In this document: piece after piece, positions 26,462-36,073 of the stretch | Layout: each line of letters starts with the position of its first letter | Numbering within the stretch: the stretch's first letter is position 1 | Assembly: GCA_947593585.1 (NCBI GenBank) | Contig: CANQDP010000008.1 | Span: forward strand, 1-59,666 | Reading direction: 5' to 3' | From: an uncultured Clostridia bacterium | GTDB taxonomy: Bacteria; Bacillota; Clostridia; Christensenellales; UBA1242 | Length of the DNA stretch: 59,666 bases | The notes under the pieces: model-generated | The model's input: the letters and a program-made list of their open reading frames with translations, nothing else | Database searches by the model: none | Told to the model about the DNA's origin: nothing | Program-made: the position numbers and the translations under genes

Positions 26462-26848
26462 ATGAATTTAAAAACAAGGATAGAAAGAGAATATAAAAAA
26501 GCTTGCAAGGATGATTACAAAAATAAGGAAAGTTTTAAACTTGCAATGTTGTTTTGTGAAATGTTGCCAGAAATGGATGTTAGCGAGGGATTTCCAGATT
26601 TTATGTTGACGGATAATTGGGAGTTGTTTTATGAATTGGCAACGACCGATGCATTTTTTGAGAATGAAGGTGTTCGGCTATCGTATATGGATTTTATTGA
26701 AACTGCTATAAAAAATGGCACACCAAAAAGATTGATTTTTGACATTTTTGATGGGCTTTACACAAAAAAGGGCGGTTATAGCCACTTGTTTAAGCCTCTA
26801 ACAAAACAATATTATGATGAATATTTAACTAAATGGAGCAAAAAATGA
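26462..26848 (+). CDS. Hypothetical protein coupled to ychF
   Basis: 128 aa, hydrophilic and mildly acidic, rich in aromatic residues (FPDFMLTDNWELFYELATTD). No signal peptide. Start ATG 26462 with a TTGAAA-N17-TAAAAT promoter just upstream and no Shine-Dalgarno site. Its stop overlaps the ychF start (ATGA), so they are translationally coupled. I do not recognise the family. Confidence 0.65.
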   Translation: MNLKTRIEREYKKACKDDYKNKESFKLAMLFCEMLPEMDVSEGFPDFMLTDNWELFYELATTDAFFENEGVRLSYMDFIETAIKNGTPKRLIFDIFDGLYTKKGGYSHLFKPLTKQYYDEYLTKWSKK

Positions 26849-27939
26849 AACTAGGCGTGGTGGGGCTACCCAATGTGGGCAAAAGCACCTTATTTAATGC
26901 AATCACAAAGGCTGGGGCAGAGAGCGCCAACTATCCTTTTTGCACGATAGAGCCAAATGTGGGTGTGGTGGATGTGGCAGACGAAAGGCTAGATAAATTG
27001 GCAGCACTTTATCACACAAATAAAATTATTCCAGCGCAGATTGAGTTTGTGGATATTGCCGGGCTAGTGAAAGGCGCAAGCGAGGGCGCAGGGCTAGGCA
27101 ACAAGTTTTTAAGCCATATCAAAGAGGTTGATGCGATTGTGCATGTGGTGCGCGTGTTTAAAAATGACAAAATTATTCATGTTGATGGCAGCGTGGACCC
27201 AATTAGAGATATTCAAACAATCAATTTGGAGCTGATTTTAGCAGATATTGATAGCGCCACAAAAAGGCTAGATAAGATTAAAAAACAGGTGCATGGCGGC
27301 GCAGCAGATTTGCAGACGCAAAAAGAATATGACCTATTAAATAAAATTCTCGACCTTTTAAAGAATGAAAAGCCAGCGCGCTTATTAAAGTGCGATGCGG
27401 AAGAGAAGAAGATTGTTGACGGATTTTTCCTAATCACCTCCAAGCCAATAATATATGTGGCAAACACGAGCGATGAATTAGACGAATTTCAACTTGAAGG
27501 CATCAAAAAAATTAAAGAGATTGCCGCGAGTGAAAACGCCGAAGTGATTTCGCTCTGTGCAAAGACGGAAGAAGAGTTAATCAATATGCCGGCAGAAGAT
27601 AGAGAAATGTTTATGCAAGAGTTGGGAATAGACCGCTCTGGGCTAGACAAATTGATTGTGGCAAGTTATCACTTGTTGGGGCTAATCAGTTTTATCACGG
27701 CAGGTGAAAAAGAGGTGCACGCATGGACAATCCGCCGTGGCACACTTGCTCCACAAGCGGCGGGCAAAATTCACACCGACTTTGAGCGTGGCTTTATCCG
27801 CGCAGATGTGGTGAAATATTCCGATTTAATCACTCTTGGCGACTATAATGCTTGCAAAGAGAAGGGCAAAATTATTTCGGCGGGCAAAGATTATGTGGTG
27901 CAAGATGGCGATATAATCGTGTTTAAATTTAATGTGTAG
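26845..27939 (+). CDS. ychF: YchF/OLA1-type ATPase
   Basis: 364 aa P-loop protein of the Obg family that hydrolyses ATP and associates with ribosomes and stress responses. Walker [11 protein letters not shown]2/G3 region [18 protein letters not shown], then a TGS-like C-terminus [19 protein letters not shown]. Start ATG 26845, because GGAG lies 6 nt upstream in the preceding gene's end; an ATG 12 nt earlier lacks a site. Key residues are intact. Confidence 0.95.
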   Translation: MKLGVVGLPNVGKSTLFNAITKAGAESANYPFCTIEPNVGVVDVADERLDKLAALYHTNKIIPAQIEFVDIAGLVKGASEGAGLGNKFLSHIKEVDAIVHVVRVFKNDKIIHVDGSVDPIRDIQTINLELILADIDSATKRLDKIKKQVHGGAADLQTQKEYDLLNKILDLLKNEKPARLLKCDAEEKKIVDGFFLITSKPIIYVANTSDELDEFQLEGIKKIKEIAASENAEVISLCAKTEEELINMPAEDREMFMQELGIDRSGLDKLIVASYHLLGLISFITAGEKEVHAWTIRRGTLAPQAAGKIHTDFERGFIRADVVKYSDLITLGDYNACKEKGKIISAGKDYVVQDGDIIVFKFNV

Positions 27940-27947
27940 AGGTGGGT

Positions 27948-28451
27948 GTGAAAAAAGCAAAACAGCCAGAATTTGACAAGGGCGAAAAAATTAGAGATTT
28001 GAAGATAGATAAAAGTTTGAATATGGGCATAATGGGTGTTTCACTTATTTTGTTGAACTGCTTTTTAGCTTATTCTGCAATTATGCTTGCAATTTGGATT
28101 AATTTCTGGTTCGTTTGGGTGCTCGATTGTTTTATTGTGGCGTTTTGCCTCTATAAAAGCATTCACACATTTTTCCACACCAGCAAAACTTATAAATTTT
28201 CTTTATATTCAAATTGCGTGGCACTAAATTCTCTTTGGTTGGATAATATGGTGGTGCAATATAATCAAATAAAAAAAATAAAAATCCGCACCAGCTTCCC
28301 AGATAGAATTTTCAGGCACGGCACTTGCACTCTCACAATATTTTTAAATGATGAGTTGAACAACAAAATTTCACTATATTTCCTAAAAGAAAACCCTCAA
28401 AAATTGATGTTGGAATTAATGGAACTTGGCAGGGCAACTGAAACAAAATAA
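27948..28451 (+). CDS. Membrane protein with PH-like domain
   Basis: 167 aa from GTG 27948; AGAGGTGG precedes it, overlapping ychF's end. A hydrophilic N-terminus, two membrane helices (about 26-48 and 52-74), then a soluble domain YKFSLYSNCVALNSLWLDN with repeated beta strands that fits a bacterial PH-like (bPH) domain. Co-transcribed with ychF. Function unknown. Confidence 0.65.
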   Translation: MKKAKQPEFDKGEKIRDLKIDKSLNMGIMGVSLILLNCFLAYSAIMLAIWINFWFVWVLDCFIVAFCLYKSIHTFFHTSKTYKFSLYSNCVALNSLWLDNMVVQYNQIKKIKIRTSFPDRIFRHGTCTLTIFLNDELNNKISLYFLKENPQKLMLELMELGRATETK

Positions 28452-28470
28452 AAAGGCAAAAAGCCTTTTT
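28449..28470. terminator. Bidirectional terminator ychF operon / tyrS
   Basis: AAAAAGGC / GCCTTTTT hairpin with T runs on both strands. Confidence 0.82.
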
Positions 28471-29698
28471 ATTTTATTTTTATCAATAGATAATTTTTCT
28501 TGCCCTTTTTAAATAGTTTGCCGTCTTTGAGCTCTGCCTTTTTGAATTTCATAGTAGCATCTGCCACCACTTCGCCTTCGCATGAAATGCCGTTTTGCTC
28601 AATCAAACGCCTTGCCTCACCCTTCGAAGCCACAAATTTTGCCGCCACAAGCAAGTCTAAAAGCCCGATTTCACTTTCGTTCACAGTCAATTCAACGGTT
28701 GGTGCATTGGTTTTGTCGATTTGATTGGAAGAAAATAAATTTTTGCTCATATTTTCTGCTTCAACTGCGTCTTTTTCGCCTCGGATGAATTTTGTAATTT
28801 CAAAAGCCAACCTTTTTTTGCTTGCCACAATGTCCTTTGCAATCATATCTTTCACCTCTTTCATAGGAAGGTCGGTGAATAGGGCAAACATCATCTCCAC
28901 GCAAGCGTCTGGCGTTTGATAAATCCCCTGATAGAAATCGTAAGCGGAAATTTTGCTCTCGTCAATCCAAATTGCACCCTTTTCCGTTTTGCCCATTTTC
29001 TTGCCTTCTGGAGTGAGCAAGAGTGGGTGAGTCACGCCTATCATTGTGCGGTTTTTTCCATCCAAGAAATTCATTTTTCTGCCCAGCTCTGCGCCAGCCA
29101 CAATGTTTCCCCACTGGTCAGCACCACCATATTGCACATTGCAGCCATATTTTTTGTTTAGATATAAGAAATCATAAGCCTGCATTAGCATATAGCCCAT
29201 TTCAAAGAATGTTAGCCCGCCTTCTGCCATGCGATTAGCATAAATTTCGTTTGTTATCATCTTGTTCACATTAAAATGCACGCCCACGTCTCGCATGAAA
29301 TTCACATAGTCATATCCCTTATACCAATCTGCATTGTTGACTATTATGGCAGGATTGTCGCCATCAAAACGCAAAAACTTGGAATATCCCTTTTTTATTC
29401 CTTCAATGTTTTTTTCTAGTTGTTGCTTAGAAAGCATTGGGCGCATATCCGTTTTCCCGCTAGGGTCGCCAATCTGAGCGGTTGCTCCACCAACTAGCAC
29501 AATAACTTTATGCCCAGCCTGCTGAAATCTTCTTAAAATTGTGCATGGCACGCAATGCCCAATGTGCAAACTATCTGCTGTTGGATCTGTGCCGCTATAA
29601 ACGGTTATTTTGCCACCATTTAATAGTTTTTTAAGCGCTTCTTCGTCCGTGGACTGATAAATCAAATTTCTCTCTTTAAGCGTTTCAAATAATCCCAT
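28469..29698 (-). CDS. tyrS: Tyrosyl-tRNA synthetase
   Basis: 409 aa class I synthetase charging tRNA-Tyr. HIGH-type SLHIGHCVP at about residue 44, GGADQWGNI, and KMSKS-type GKKMGKTEKG. A C-terminal S4-like RNA-binding domain (KGEARRLIEQNGI). Start ATG 29698 behind TAGGTAGGAAT, 4 nt after the cvpA stop. Family length normal. Confidence 0.95.
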   Translation of the reverse strand: MGLFETLKERNLIYQSTDEEALKKLLNGGKITVYSGTDPTADSLHIGHCVPCTILRRFQQAGHKVIVLVGGATAQIGDPSGKTDMRPMLSKQQLEKNIEGIKKGYSKFLRFDGDNPAIIVNNADWYKGYDYVNFMRDVGVHFNVNKMITNEIYANRMAEGGLTFFEMGYMLMQAYDFLYLNKKYGCNVQYGGADQWGNIVAGAELGRKMNFLDGKNRTMIGVTHPLLLTPEGKKMGKTEKGAIWIDESKISAYDFYQGIYQTPDACVEMMFALFTDLPMKEVKDMIAKDIVASKKRLAFEITKFIRGEKDAVEAENMSKNLFSSNQIDKTNAPTVELTVNESEIGLLDLLVAAKFVASKGEARRLIEQNGISCEGEVVADATMKFKKAELKDGKLFKKGKKNYLLIKIK

Positions 29699-29702
29699 AT
29701 TC

Positions 29703-30479
29703 CTACCTATTAATCCAAAGTGTTGTTATCCAACCTTGAATCATTTTGCCTTCAATAATAAATTTGCTCACAAATTTGTTTGTTAAGTTATAAATTAATT
29801 TCACAAAGAAAGTGTTTTCTTGAATGAGCGGAGTGATCGTTCTGTTCACAAATGGAAGCAACGACAAAATCACAACCACCAAACTTAGCATGAATATCAC
29901 TGCCGCCACTCTAAGCACGGCGAACACTGCTCCCAAAATTTTGTCCAGCCCGCCAAGCACCACCGTCTTTGAAATTTTATCAAAAATCTTAGATAATAGT
30001 GCCACAACAATTCTAAGCACGATAAACACCAACACGCCAGCAATAATCACCATCACAATGCTGCCAATGCCGTTTCCCACCACATTTGCCATGGTGTCTG
30101 TGCTGCTTAAATCGAATTTCGAGCTGCCAACCACCACTTTAATTAATTGCAATAAAAATTTGTTTGTGCCCTCTGGAATTGCCAAAATAAACTCAGCCTT
30201 ATCGGCAAAACCAAACTCGTTTATTGGCTTTGTGAAATAGTCGCCCTGCTTTGCAAAATTCTTTGCTAAGTTTCTGCCAATGAGCCCGGCAAAATCGTGA
30301 ATGCCGTTTAAGAGTTTTGCCACATATTTAGCCAAGAAAACCGCAATCAAAATGCAAACAAACCAACTAAAGAACCCAAGGATCGTTTTCAAAAACCCTT
30401 TTCTAAAGCCAAGGATGCCTGCAATGACGATGACGCATAGAACCACTATATCTAAAATCAATCCAATGGTTGTCAACAT
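29703..30479 (-). CDS. cvpA: CvpA-family membrane protein
   Basis: 258 aa, four or five hydrophobic helices. N-terminal LDIVVLCVIVIAGILGFRKGFLK matches the CvpA family (colicin V production protein), which in Firmicutes sits in varied operons and has no settled biochemical role. The glycine-rich FRKGFLKT turn is typical. It precedes tyrS with a 4-nt gap and has GGAG before its start. Confidence 0.8.
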   Translation of the reverse strand: MLTTIGLILDIVVLCVIVIAGILGFRKGFLKTILGFFSWFVCILIAVFLAKYVAKLLNGIHDFAGLIGRNLAKNFAKQGDYFTKPINEFGFADKAEFILAIPEGTNKFLLQLIKVVVGSSKFDLSSTDTMANVVGNGIGSIVMVIIAGVLVFIVLRIVVALLSKIFDKISKTVVLGGLDKILGAVFAVLRVAAVIFMLSLVVVILSLLPFVNRTITPLIQENTFFVKLIYNLTNKFVSKFIIEGKMIQGWITTLWINR

Positions 30480-30626
30480 AAAATCTCCTCTCTTAATTTT
30501 AACACAAGCAAAAATTTTTGTAAACTCATTTTCGACCCTTTATAAAAAACTAAAAATTTGCGAAATTTGACTTATTTTAATAAAAGCCAAATATTCGTAA
30601 AATATCCTTAAAATAGTTGAAATTAT

Positions 30627-30655
30627 TTGTTAATAATTTTAATATGTGTTATAAT
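30627..30655 (+). promoter_or_regulatory. Promoter of ftsH
   Basis: TTGTTA (30627-30632), 17-nt spacer, TATAAT (30650-30655); GAGGTG ribosome binding site before ATG 30675. Confidence 0.75.
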
Positions 30656-30674
30656 AAACAAATATGAGGTGAAT

Positions 30675-32948
30675 ATGGAAAAACAAAAAAATAACATCTG
30701 GAAGTCGATAGTTTTCTACCTATTAATTTTCCTTTTAATAGGTTTAATCATATTTTGGGCAACTTCAAATAGCAGGTCGGCAACTCGCATTTCCTACACT
30801 GAATTTCAACAGTTGGTGAATGAAGATAAGGTGGAAGAAATTGATGTGTATGGCTACACAATCCGCATAAGATTAGCCGGCAGCGATGTGAAGGGTGAAG
30901 ATTTCCCAAACAAGATGGACGCTTATTGCACATTTATGAGCACCACAAGTTTAGAGGATTTTATCACCACACATAATGCAAAATTTGTGCAGGCAACAGA
31001 CGCTGAAACTCTGGAAGAAATTAAAGAGAAATATTGGGATAAAGATAGCGAAGGGAACTACACACATGTTAAATCGGGCATTGGATATGTGAATGCAAAC
31101 TATCAGTATGAGCAAGAGAGTTGGCTTTCTAGCATAATGCCTTATTTGAGCGTTGGGCTTATCATTATCATTGGAATCTTCCTATTCAAAGCAATGGCTG
31201 GCAACAAAAACGGCTTTGGTTTTGGCAAATCTAAGGCAAGGTTGGTTGTTTCGTCTAATGTTAAGTTTAGCGATGTGGCAGGTGCAGACGAAGAAAAGCA
31301 AGAGTTGAAAGAAATCGTTGAATTCTTAAAAAATCCAGCAAGGTTCACCGAGTTGGGAGCAAGAATTCCTAAGGGTGTTTTATTGGTCGGGCCTCCGGGC
31401 ACGGGTAAAACGCTGCTTGCGAAAGCCGTTGCGGGCGAGAGCAAAGTGCCATTCTTCAGCATTTCGGGCAGCGATTTCGTTGAATTATATGTGGGCGTTG
31501 GTGCAAGCCGCGTGAGAGATTTGTTTGAAAGCGCAAAGGCAAGCGCCCCTTGCATAGTGTTCATAGATGAAATAGATGCAGTTGGTAGGCAGCGCGGAGC
31601 CGGTCTTGGTGGCGGAAATGACGAGCGGGAGCAAACTCTTAATCAGTTGCTTGTTGAGATGGACGGCTTTGAAACCAATAGCGGAATAATTGTGTTGGCA
31701 GCAACCAACAGGGCAGACATTCTAGACCCGGCACTCACCCGTCCGGGCAGATTTGATAGGCAGGTGTATGTTCATTTGCCAGATGTTAAGGGCAGAGAGG
31801 AAATCATCAAAGTCCACGCCAAAAATAAGCCAATGAGCGAGGATGTGGACTTTAAGCGTATTGCAAGGCTCACAAGCGGACTTGCGGGTGCGGACATTGA
31901 AAACATCTTAAACGAAGCCGCTTTGCTCACTGCGCGTGATGGCAGATTTAAAATCACGATGGTGGACATCCAAGAGGGGCTAAATAAAGTGCTTATGGGC
32001 CCTAAAAAGGTTTCCCGCATTATCACTGAGCAAGATAGGAAAATCACGGCAATCCATGAGGCGGGGCACGCAATCGTGGCACAAACCTTGCCAAATTGTG
32101 ACAATGTGCAAGAAATATCAATTATCCCTCGTGGCAACGCTGGGGGATACACACTCACTTTCGATGAGAAGGACCGCACTCACATGACCAAGCAAAAATT
32201 GTTGGACACAATCACCATGATGTTGGGCGGAAGGTCGGCAGAAGAAGTTATGCTGGAGGACATCACCACAGGTGCGTCTAACGACATTGAGCGTGCCACA
32301 TCGGTTGCTCGCAAAATGGTGGCTGAATGGGGCATGAGCGAGAAGTTTGGTCTTATTAGTTTTGGTGAAGGTGGCGAAATTTTCGTTGGCAGAGATTATC
32401 AGCGCCAAGTGCCATATAGCCAAGAACTTGCAAAAGAAATTGATGCGGAAGTGAGAAGCATTGTGGATAGTGCTCACGCTCGTGCAAGAAAAATTATTGA
32501 AAGCAAAAAAGATGTGATTGAGCGCGTGCAACAGATTTTGATTGACAAAGAAACAATCTATAAAGAAGAATTTGAAATGCTTTATAATGGCTCAACCGTT
32601 GAAGAAGTGGAAAAAGCAATCGATAAAAAAGAGCAAGAAAAGAGAGAATATCAAGAAAAGGCAAAAAATGAGGCAATTGAAGAGCGCAAACTGAGAGATA
32701 TAAAATTGAGAATTGAAACGGCAGAAGCATACGCCAAAGCGGGAGTGATTTCTAAGCAGGTGTATGAAAACATCAAACTAGAAGCGGAAAAAGAAATGGA
32801 GAAGTTCAGGCAGCAATCTCAAACCGCACAGGCAGAGAATGCTGAGCCTAGTGAGAAGCAGGAAGAAAAGGCGGAAGAAAAGCCAGAGGCAAAAGATAAG
32901 AGCAAGGACGAAAAGCCTAAAACGAAAAAAGAGAGCAACAAAAAATAG
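30675..32948 (+). CDS. ftsH: ATP-dependent zinc metalloprotease FtsH
   Basis: 757 aa membrane AAA+ protease that degrades short-lived and damaged membrane proteins. Start ATG 30675 (MEKQKNNIW) behind GAGGTG. Two membrane helices (about 8-28 and 155-172) flank an extracellular domain; then Walker A GPPGTGKT at about 239, Walker [11 protein letters not shown], second-region-of-homology [12 protein letters not shown] and the zinc motif HEAGH at about 460. The C-terminus ends in an unusually charged Glu/Lys-rich tail of ~100 residues. Complete. Confidence 0.96.
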   Translation: MEKQKNNIWKSIVFYLLIFLLIGLIIFWATSNSRSATRISYTEFQQLVNEDKVEEIDVYGYTIRIRLAGSDVKGEDFPNKMDAYCTFMSTTSLEDFITTHNAKFVQATDAETLEEIKEKYWDKDSEGNYTHVKSGIGYVNANYQYEQESWLSSIMPYLSVGLIIIIGIFLFKAMAGNKNGFGFGKSKARLVVSSNVKFSDVAGADEEKQELKEIVEFLKNPARFTELGARIPKGVLLVGPPGTGKTLLAKAVAGESKVPFFSISGSDFVELYVGVGASRVRDLFESAKASAPCIVFIDEIDAVGRQRGAGLGGGNDEREQTLNQLLVEMDGFETNSGIIVLAATNRADILDPALTRPGRFDRQVYVHLPDVKGREEIIKVHAKNKPMSEDVDFKRIARLTSGLAGADIENILNEAALLTARDGRFKITMVDIQEGLNKVLMGPKKVSRIITEQDRKITAIHEAGHAIVAQTLPNCDNVQEISIIPRGNAGGYTLTFDEKDRTHMTKQKLLDTITMMLGGRSAEEVMLEDITTGASNDIERATSVARKMVAEWGMSEKFGLISFGEGGEIFVGRDYQRQVPYSQELAKEIDAEVRSIVDSAHARARKIIESKKDVIERVQQILIDKETIYKEEFEMLYNGSTVEEVEKAIDKKEQEKREYQEKAKNEAIEERKLRDIKLRIETAEAYAKAGVISKQVYENIKLEAEKEMEKFRQQSQTAQAENAEPSEKQEEKAEEKPEAKDKSKDEKPKTKKESNKK

Positions 32949-33009
32949 TTGATTTAATTTTCGCAATATGTTAAAATAATAAAACAAAATTGCAATCTAG
33001 GAGGAAATA

Positions 33010-33594
33010 ATGGCAAAAAAAATAATAGCCACAATCAGTTTGGTTTTAATTGGCTTGTTAATTGTGGCAACAATCGTCATGGCAAATGTCAAAGTTGATT
33101 ATAGTGTAAGGTGCAACGCACCAGATGATATAATTGTGGTAACGCCTTCTGGCTCAATGCCAGACCCATCAACTGAGCAAGAGCAAGAAATTGTTAAGTT
33201 GATTTCAAACGCAAGTAAGAGAAGCAGTCTATCTGCCTTGTTTGATGGCTCTCTATTTGATAAGGCAAGAATTGAAGATGTGAATAGCTCTAATGCTAGC
33301 CCAACCACCATCGTTAAAAAATCTAATTGCTACTATGTGCAATATGTTTATAACGAGGCTCAAGTTTTGAAATATGGCAAGGAAGATTATAAAGATGCAA
33401 ACGGCTCATTATATTATTATAAGAGATTATGGTTTGAAGTTTCCACGTCAAACGAAGAGGATGTTACAGTTTATATCGTGCCATGGTTTGACACAGACGG
33501 CGTTAATAAAAATCCAAAGAGTGATAACTACACTAAAGTTTATAAAGTTTCCGCCGATTTAACAGCCCTTTATGATTATCTTAAAACGCTATAA
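33010..33594 (+). CDS. Secreted/membrane-anchored protein, unknown
   Basis: 194 aa, start ATG 33010 behind TAGGAGG with TTGATT-N17-TAAAAT upstream. One N-terminal hydrophobic helix (about 5-25) anchors or exports it; the rest is soluble with many Tyr, Asp and Ser (NCYYVQYVYNEAQVLKYG). No motif is recognised. It stands alone after ftsH, which could be its protease or a mere neighbour. Confidence 0.65.
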   Translation: MAKKIIATISLVLIGLLIVATIVMANVKVDYSVRCNAPDDIIVVTPSGSMPDPSTEQEQEIVKLISNASKRSSLSALFDGSLFDKARIEDVNSSNASPTTIVKKSNCYYVQYVYNEAQVLKYGKEDYKDANGSLYYYKRLWFEVSTSNEEDVTVYIVPWFDTDGVNKNPKSDNYTKVYKVSADLTALYDYLKTL

Positions 33595-33622
33595 AAAAAG
33601 CCACCAATTTGGTGGTTTTTTT
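33594..33622. terminator. Bidirectional terminator
   Basis: AAAAAAGCCACC / GGTGGTTTTTTT hairpin between convergent genes. Confidence 0.85.
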
Positions 33623-33854
33623 ATTTTTTACCTTTTAAATTTTTTATGTAACTAACAATATCGCCAACGCACTTCATTTTTGCAGCATCCTCATCTGGCA
33701 GGGAAATGCCAAACTCGTCTTCAAAAGCCATAATGAGCTCAACCACATCAAGGCTATCTGCACCCAAATCTTCCACAAGGTTGGTTTTTAAAGTTATTTG
33801 CTCTTTTTTCTTCCCTAATTTTTCTGCTATCAAGGAGATAATTTTTTCTTCCAT
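33621..33854 (-). CDS. acpP: Acyl carrier protein
   Basis: 77 aa acidic four-helix protein. The phosphopantetheine attachment serine is in GADSLDVVELIMAFE (DSL motif). It carries growing acyl chains in fatty acid synthesis and supplies acyl groups to PlsC-type enzymes such as those at 4688-8302. Start ATG 33854 behind GGAGGG. It is single-gene here, away from fab genes. Confidence 0.95.
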   Translation of the reverse strand: MEEKIISLIAEKLGKKKEQITLKTNLVEDLGADSLDVVELIMAFEDEFGISLPDEDAAKMKCVGDIVSYIKNLKGKK

Positions 33855-34017
33855 ATTCCCTCCAATTATATTTTAGTAAATTTGCATGATTTTGTAAAGT
33901 AAAATTTGTGTTTTTCCTATTAATTTTCTTTAAAAATCCTTTTAAAACATTAAAATAAGCAAAAAATGCGCAAATTTTTTAAAATTCAAAATATTTGAAA
34001 GATGCTAATATTGATTT

Positions 34018-34947
34018 ATGCAGATTATAAAGGAAAACTTTTATCAAAATCTAAAATCCATCATTCAAGAAAGAGCAAGATTTCAAAAGGTGTTTTTGCT
34101 TTATGATGATAGCGTGCCAAGTTTTGAAATTTCAAAACTCTATCATGAAATTAAAGGCGACTGCGTGTTCAACCAAGCAAACTTGCAAGACTTTGACGAA
34201 AACGAACTAAATAATGGATATAGGCTTATAATATTTTTTTGCTCAGCCACATCATTTTTAAAAAAGAATTTTTCGTGTGAAGACTATGTGAAAATATTTA
34301 TTCCCACAAGCAATCAAATTCTGCCATTTTTTGTGAGTGGGAAAAATCAACTAGTTGAAGATGGCTATGTTTTTTTGAAAAATAATGCTATCGATGTGGG
34401 CATATTATTTAGCGTCTATTTCAATAAATTTTTTAATTATCTAAACGATGTTTGCCTAAATCGAGAAAGCGCAATTTCTTTTGATTTTGATTTAAAAAAT
34501 ATTAGCCAACATAGCCTTCTCAATTTGCTTAACGGCAATTTATTTTTTGCCGATTTCCGCATCTTGAAAAAAATGAATATCGGCATAGAGCTTTTGCCGA
34601 TTGTGGACTATTTATTGTTGACGGCGTTTAAACTTTTAATTTGTGCAATTAAAGAAAAGAGTGCCACCATGGTGGATATTTATAAGGCTTTTAAAGAAGA
34701 TTATTCAAGCATAGATAGATTTTATATGCTCATGTTTAATGATGTGTTTTTTGAAACGATAAAATATAATTTTATTTCTTTAAAAAACTTGCTTGATTTA
34801 ACCATTGAAAAGTTAAGCCCTATTATTAATATGTTGGAAATTAGCGGTGAAGATATTTGCACTGTGCAAGATAAATTAAAGGAGTTTTGCAAAGAAGAAG
34901 CGGGGATTTTTGGCTATTTATATTTATTCAACATTTTTGGCGCATGA
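34018..34947 (+). CDS. Hypothetical protein
   Basis: 309 aa, mostly helical and Phe/Asn-rich, no signal peptide. Contains CSATSFLKKNFSCEDYVKIF and a conserved-looking helical segment VDYLLLTAFKLLICAIKE; the pattern recalls lipid/nucleotide metabolism proteins such as glycerol-1-phosphate dehydrogenase-like folds, but nothing decisive. Start ATG 34018, 6 nt after the extended -10 TGCTAATAT; no Shine-Dalgarno, so leaderless. Confidence 0.55.
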   Translation: MQIIKENFYQNLKSIIQERARFQKVFLLYDDSVPSFEISKLYHEIKGDCVFNQANLQDFDENELNNGYRLIIFFCSATSFLKKNFSCEDYVKIFIPTSNQILPFFVSGKNQLVEDGYVFLKNNAIDVGILFSVYFNKFFNYLNDVCLNRESAISFDFDLKNISQHSLLNLLNGNLFFADFRILKKMNIGIELLPIVDYLLLTAFKLLICAIKEKSATMVDIYKAFKEDYSSIDRFYMLMFNDVFFETIKYNFISLKNLLDLTIEKLSPIINMLEISGEDICTVQDKLKEFCKEEAGIFGYLYLFNIFGA

Positions 34948-34985
34948 AATGTTTATTTGTTAAAATTTGGTCATATAATTAAGAT

Positions 34986-35396
34986 ATGAAAAAATTTTTT
35001 ATTGTTATTTTGTTGCTTAGCATAATTGCAACAGGAGCAAAAATTGAAGAGCCATTTAGTTTGCTGAATTATTTCAGTGGGGAATATTATTCATATTCCA
35101 CTTCGCGCATAAACCAAAATAGTGAGTTTTCTGGCACACTCTTCATCAATAACTGCCAAATCAAAAATGACCTTGCGGGGGAATGTATGGTGGTGAAAAA
35201 TCTGGAAATAGGAAATGCGATAAATTCACTGAAAGCAAGAGTGATAAAAACAGAATATGACGCAAACGCAACAATTATCTACGCCTATTCTCCACTCATC
35301 AAATGCAAAGCAAGAGCAGACGGGCACAATCTTGAATTTGTTGATTTAGAAGAGTGCGCCATAGTCGGCTGGCCAAATATTTTAATAAGTTTTTAA
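34986..35396 (+). CDS. Exported protein, possibly YwmB-like
   Basis: 136 aa with an N-terminal signal-like helix (MKKFFIVILLLSIIATG) and a short soluble beta-rich domain: GTLFINNCQIKN, ATIIYAYSPLIKC and IVGWPNILISF. The YAYSP and GWPNIL strings resemble the YwmB-like proteins found in Clostridia beside sporulation genes, but I cannot verify this. TATAAT lies 6 nt before ATG. The M23 protein gene follows 50 nt later, so both may act in the envelope or spore assembly. Confidence 0.5.
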   Translation: MKKFFIVILLLSIIATGAKIEEPFSLLNYFSGEYYSYSTSRINQNSEFSGTLFINNCQIKNDLAGECMVVKNLEIGNAINSLKARVIKTEYDANATIIYAYSPLIKCKARADGHNLEFVDLEECAIVGWPNILISF

Positions 35397-35448
35397 ATTT
35401 TTGAATAAAGAGAGCAAAATTGTCAATTATTGCACTAGGAGGCAATAA

Positions 35449-36045
35449 ATGAACAAAACAAACTCTCAACCACAAAAGAAAAGGACGCTGTACACTTGCA
35501 TTTATGCGTTAATCATCGGCCTAGTTATCCTTGCTTGTGCGATAATCATTGCCACAATCTCCACACAAAGAGGGAAAACCAATCAAGAGGTTGGCGGGAG
35601 CGAAGATTTGGTTGAAGTGTCGGGGTCAAGTTATGTTGTGCCAATGTTTGGGGCAACCGTTTGCAAGGACTATTCTTCCACAAAACTTCAATTCAATAAT
35701 TCGCTAAAACAATGGGAAATTCACAAGGCAGTAGATTTCTTAGTTGGGGAAGATGCAAATGTGGCAGCAATTCATAACGGCACTGTTAGCAAAGTGTATA
35801 AAAATCACCTTGAAGGCACAGTTATCGTGATAGCACACTCTAACGGACTAGAATCAATTTATAAATCACTCAGCGAAAATGTGAAAGTTAAAGTTGGAGA
35901 TGTGGTTTCAGCGGGGCAGCTGATTGGCACTGCATCGGATAGCATGGCAGAAGAACAAGCAATGGGAGCGCACCTTCATCTTGAAATTCACTTAAACGGA
36001 GACCCGGTTGACCCAAACAATTATTTATCGCTAGGCAACAAATAA
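35449..36045 (+). CDS. M23 peptidase-like membrane protein, SpoIIQ-like
   Basis: 198 aa. One membrane helix (about 15-42), then an M23/LytM domain: KAVDF (HKAVDFLVG), LEGTVIVIAHSNGLES, and HLHLEIHLNGDPVDP near the end. The zinc ligands H-x3-D and H-x-H look present, so enzymatic activity is possible. In Clostridia an M23 protein of this size and layout is SpoIIQ, whose LytM domain links the forespore membrane to SpoIIIAH. Behind AGGAGG. Whether this organism sporulates cannot be told here; a general peptidoglycan hydrolase is the alternative. Confidence 0.72.
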   Translation: MNKTNSQPQKKRTLYTCIYALIIGLVILACAIIIATISTQRGKTNQEVGGSEDLVEVSGSSYVVPMFGATVCKDYSSTKLQFNNSLKQWEIHKAVDFLVGEDANVAAIHNGTVSKVYKNHLEGTVIVIAHSNGLESIYKSLSENVKVKVGDVVSAGQLIGTASDSMAEEQAMGAHLHLEIHLNGDPVDPNNYLSLGNK

Positions 36046-36073
36046 AAAACTCACTTTTTAGTGAGTTTTTTTA
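36044..36073. terminator. Bidirectional terminator
   Basis: AAAAAACTCAC / GTGAGTTTTTTT hairpin between convergent genes. Confidence 0.85.
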
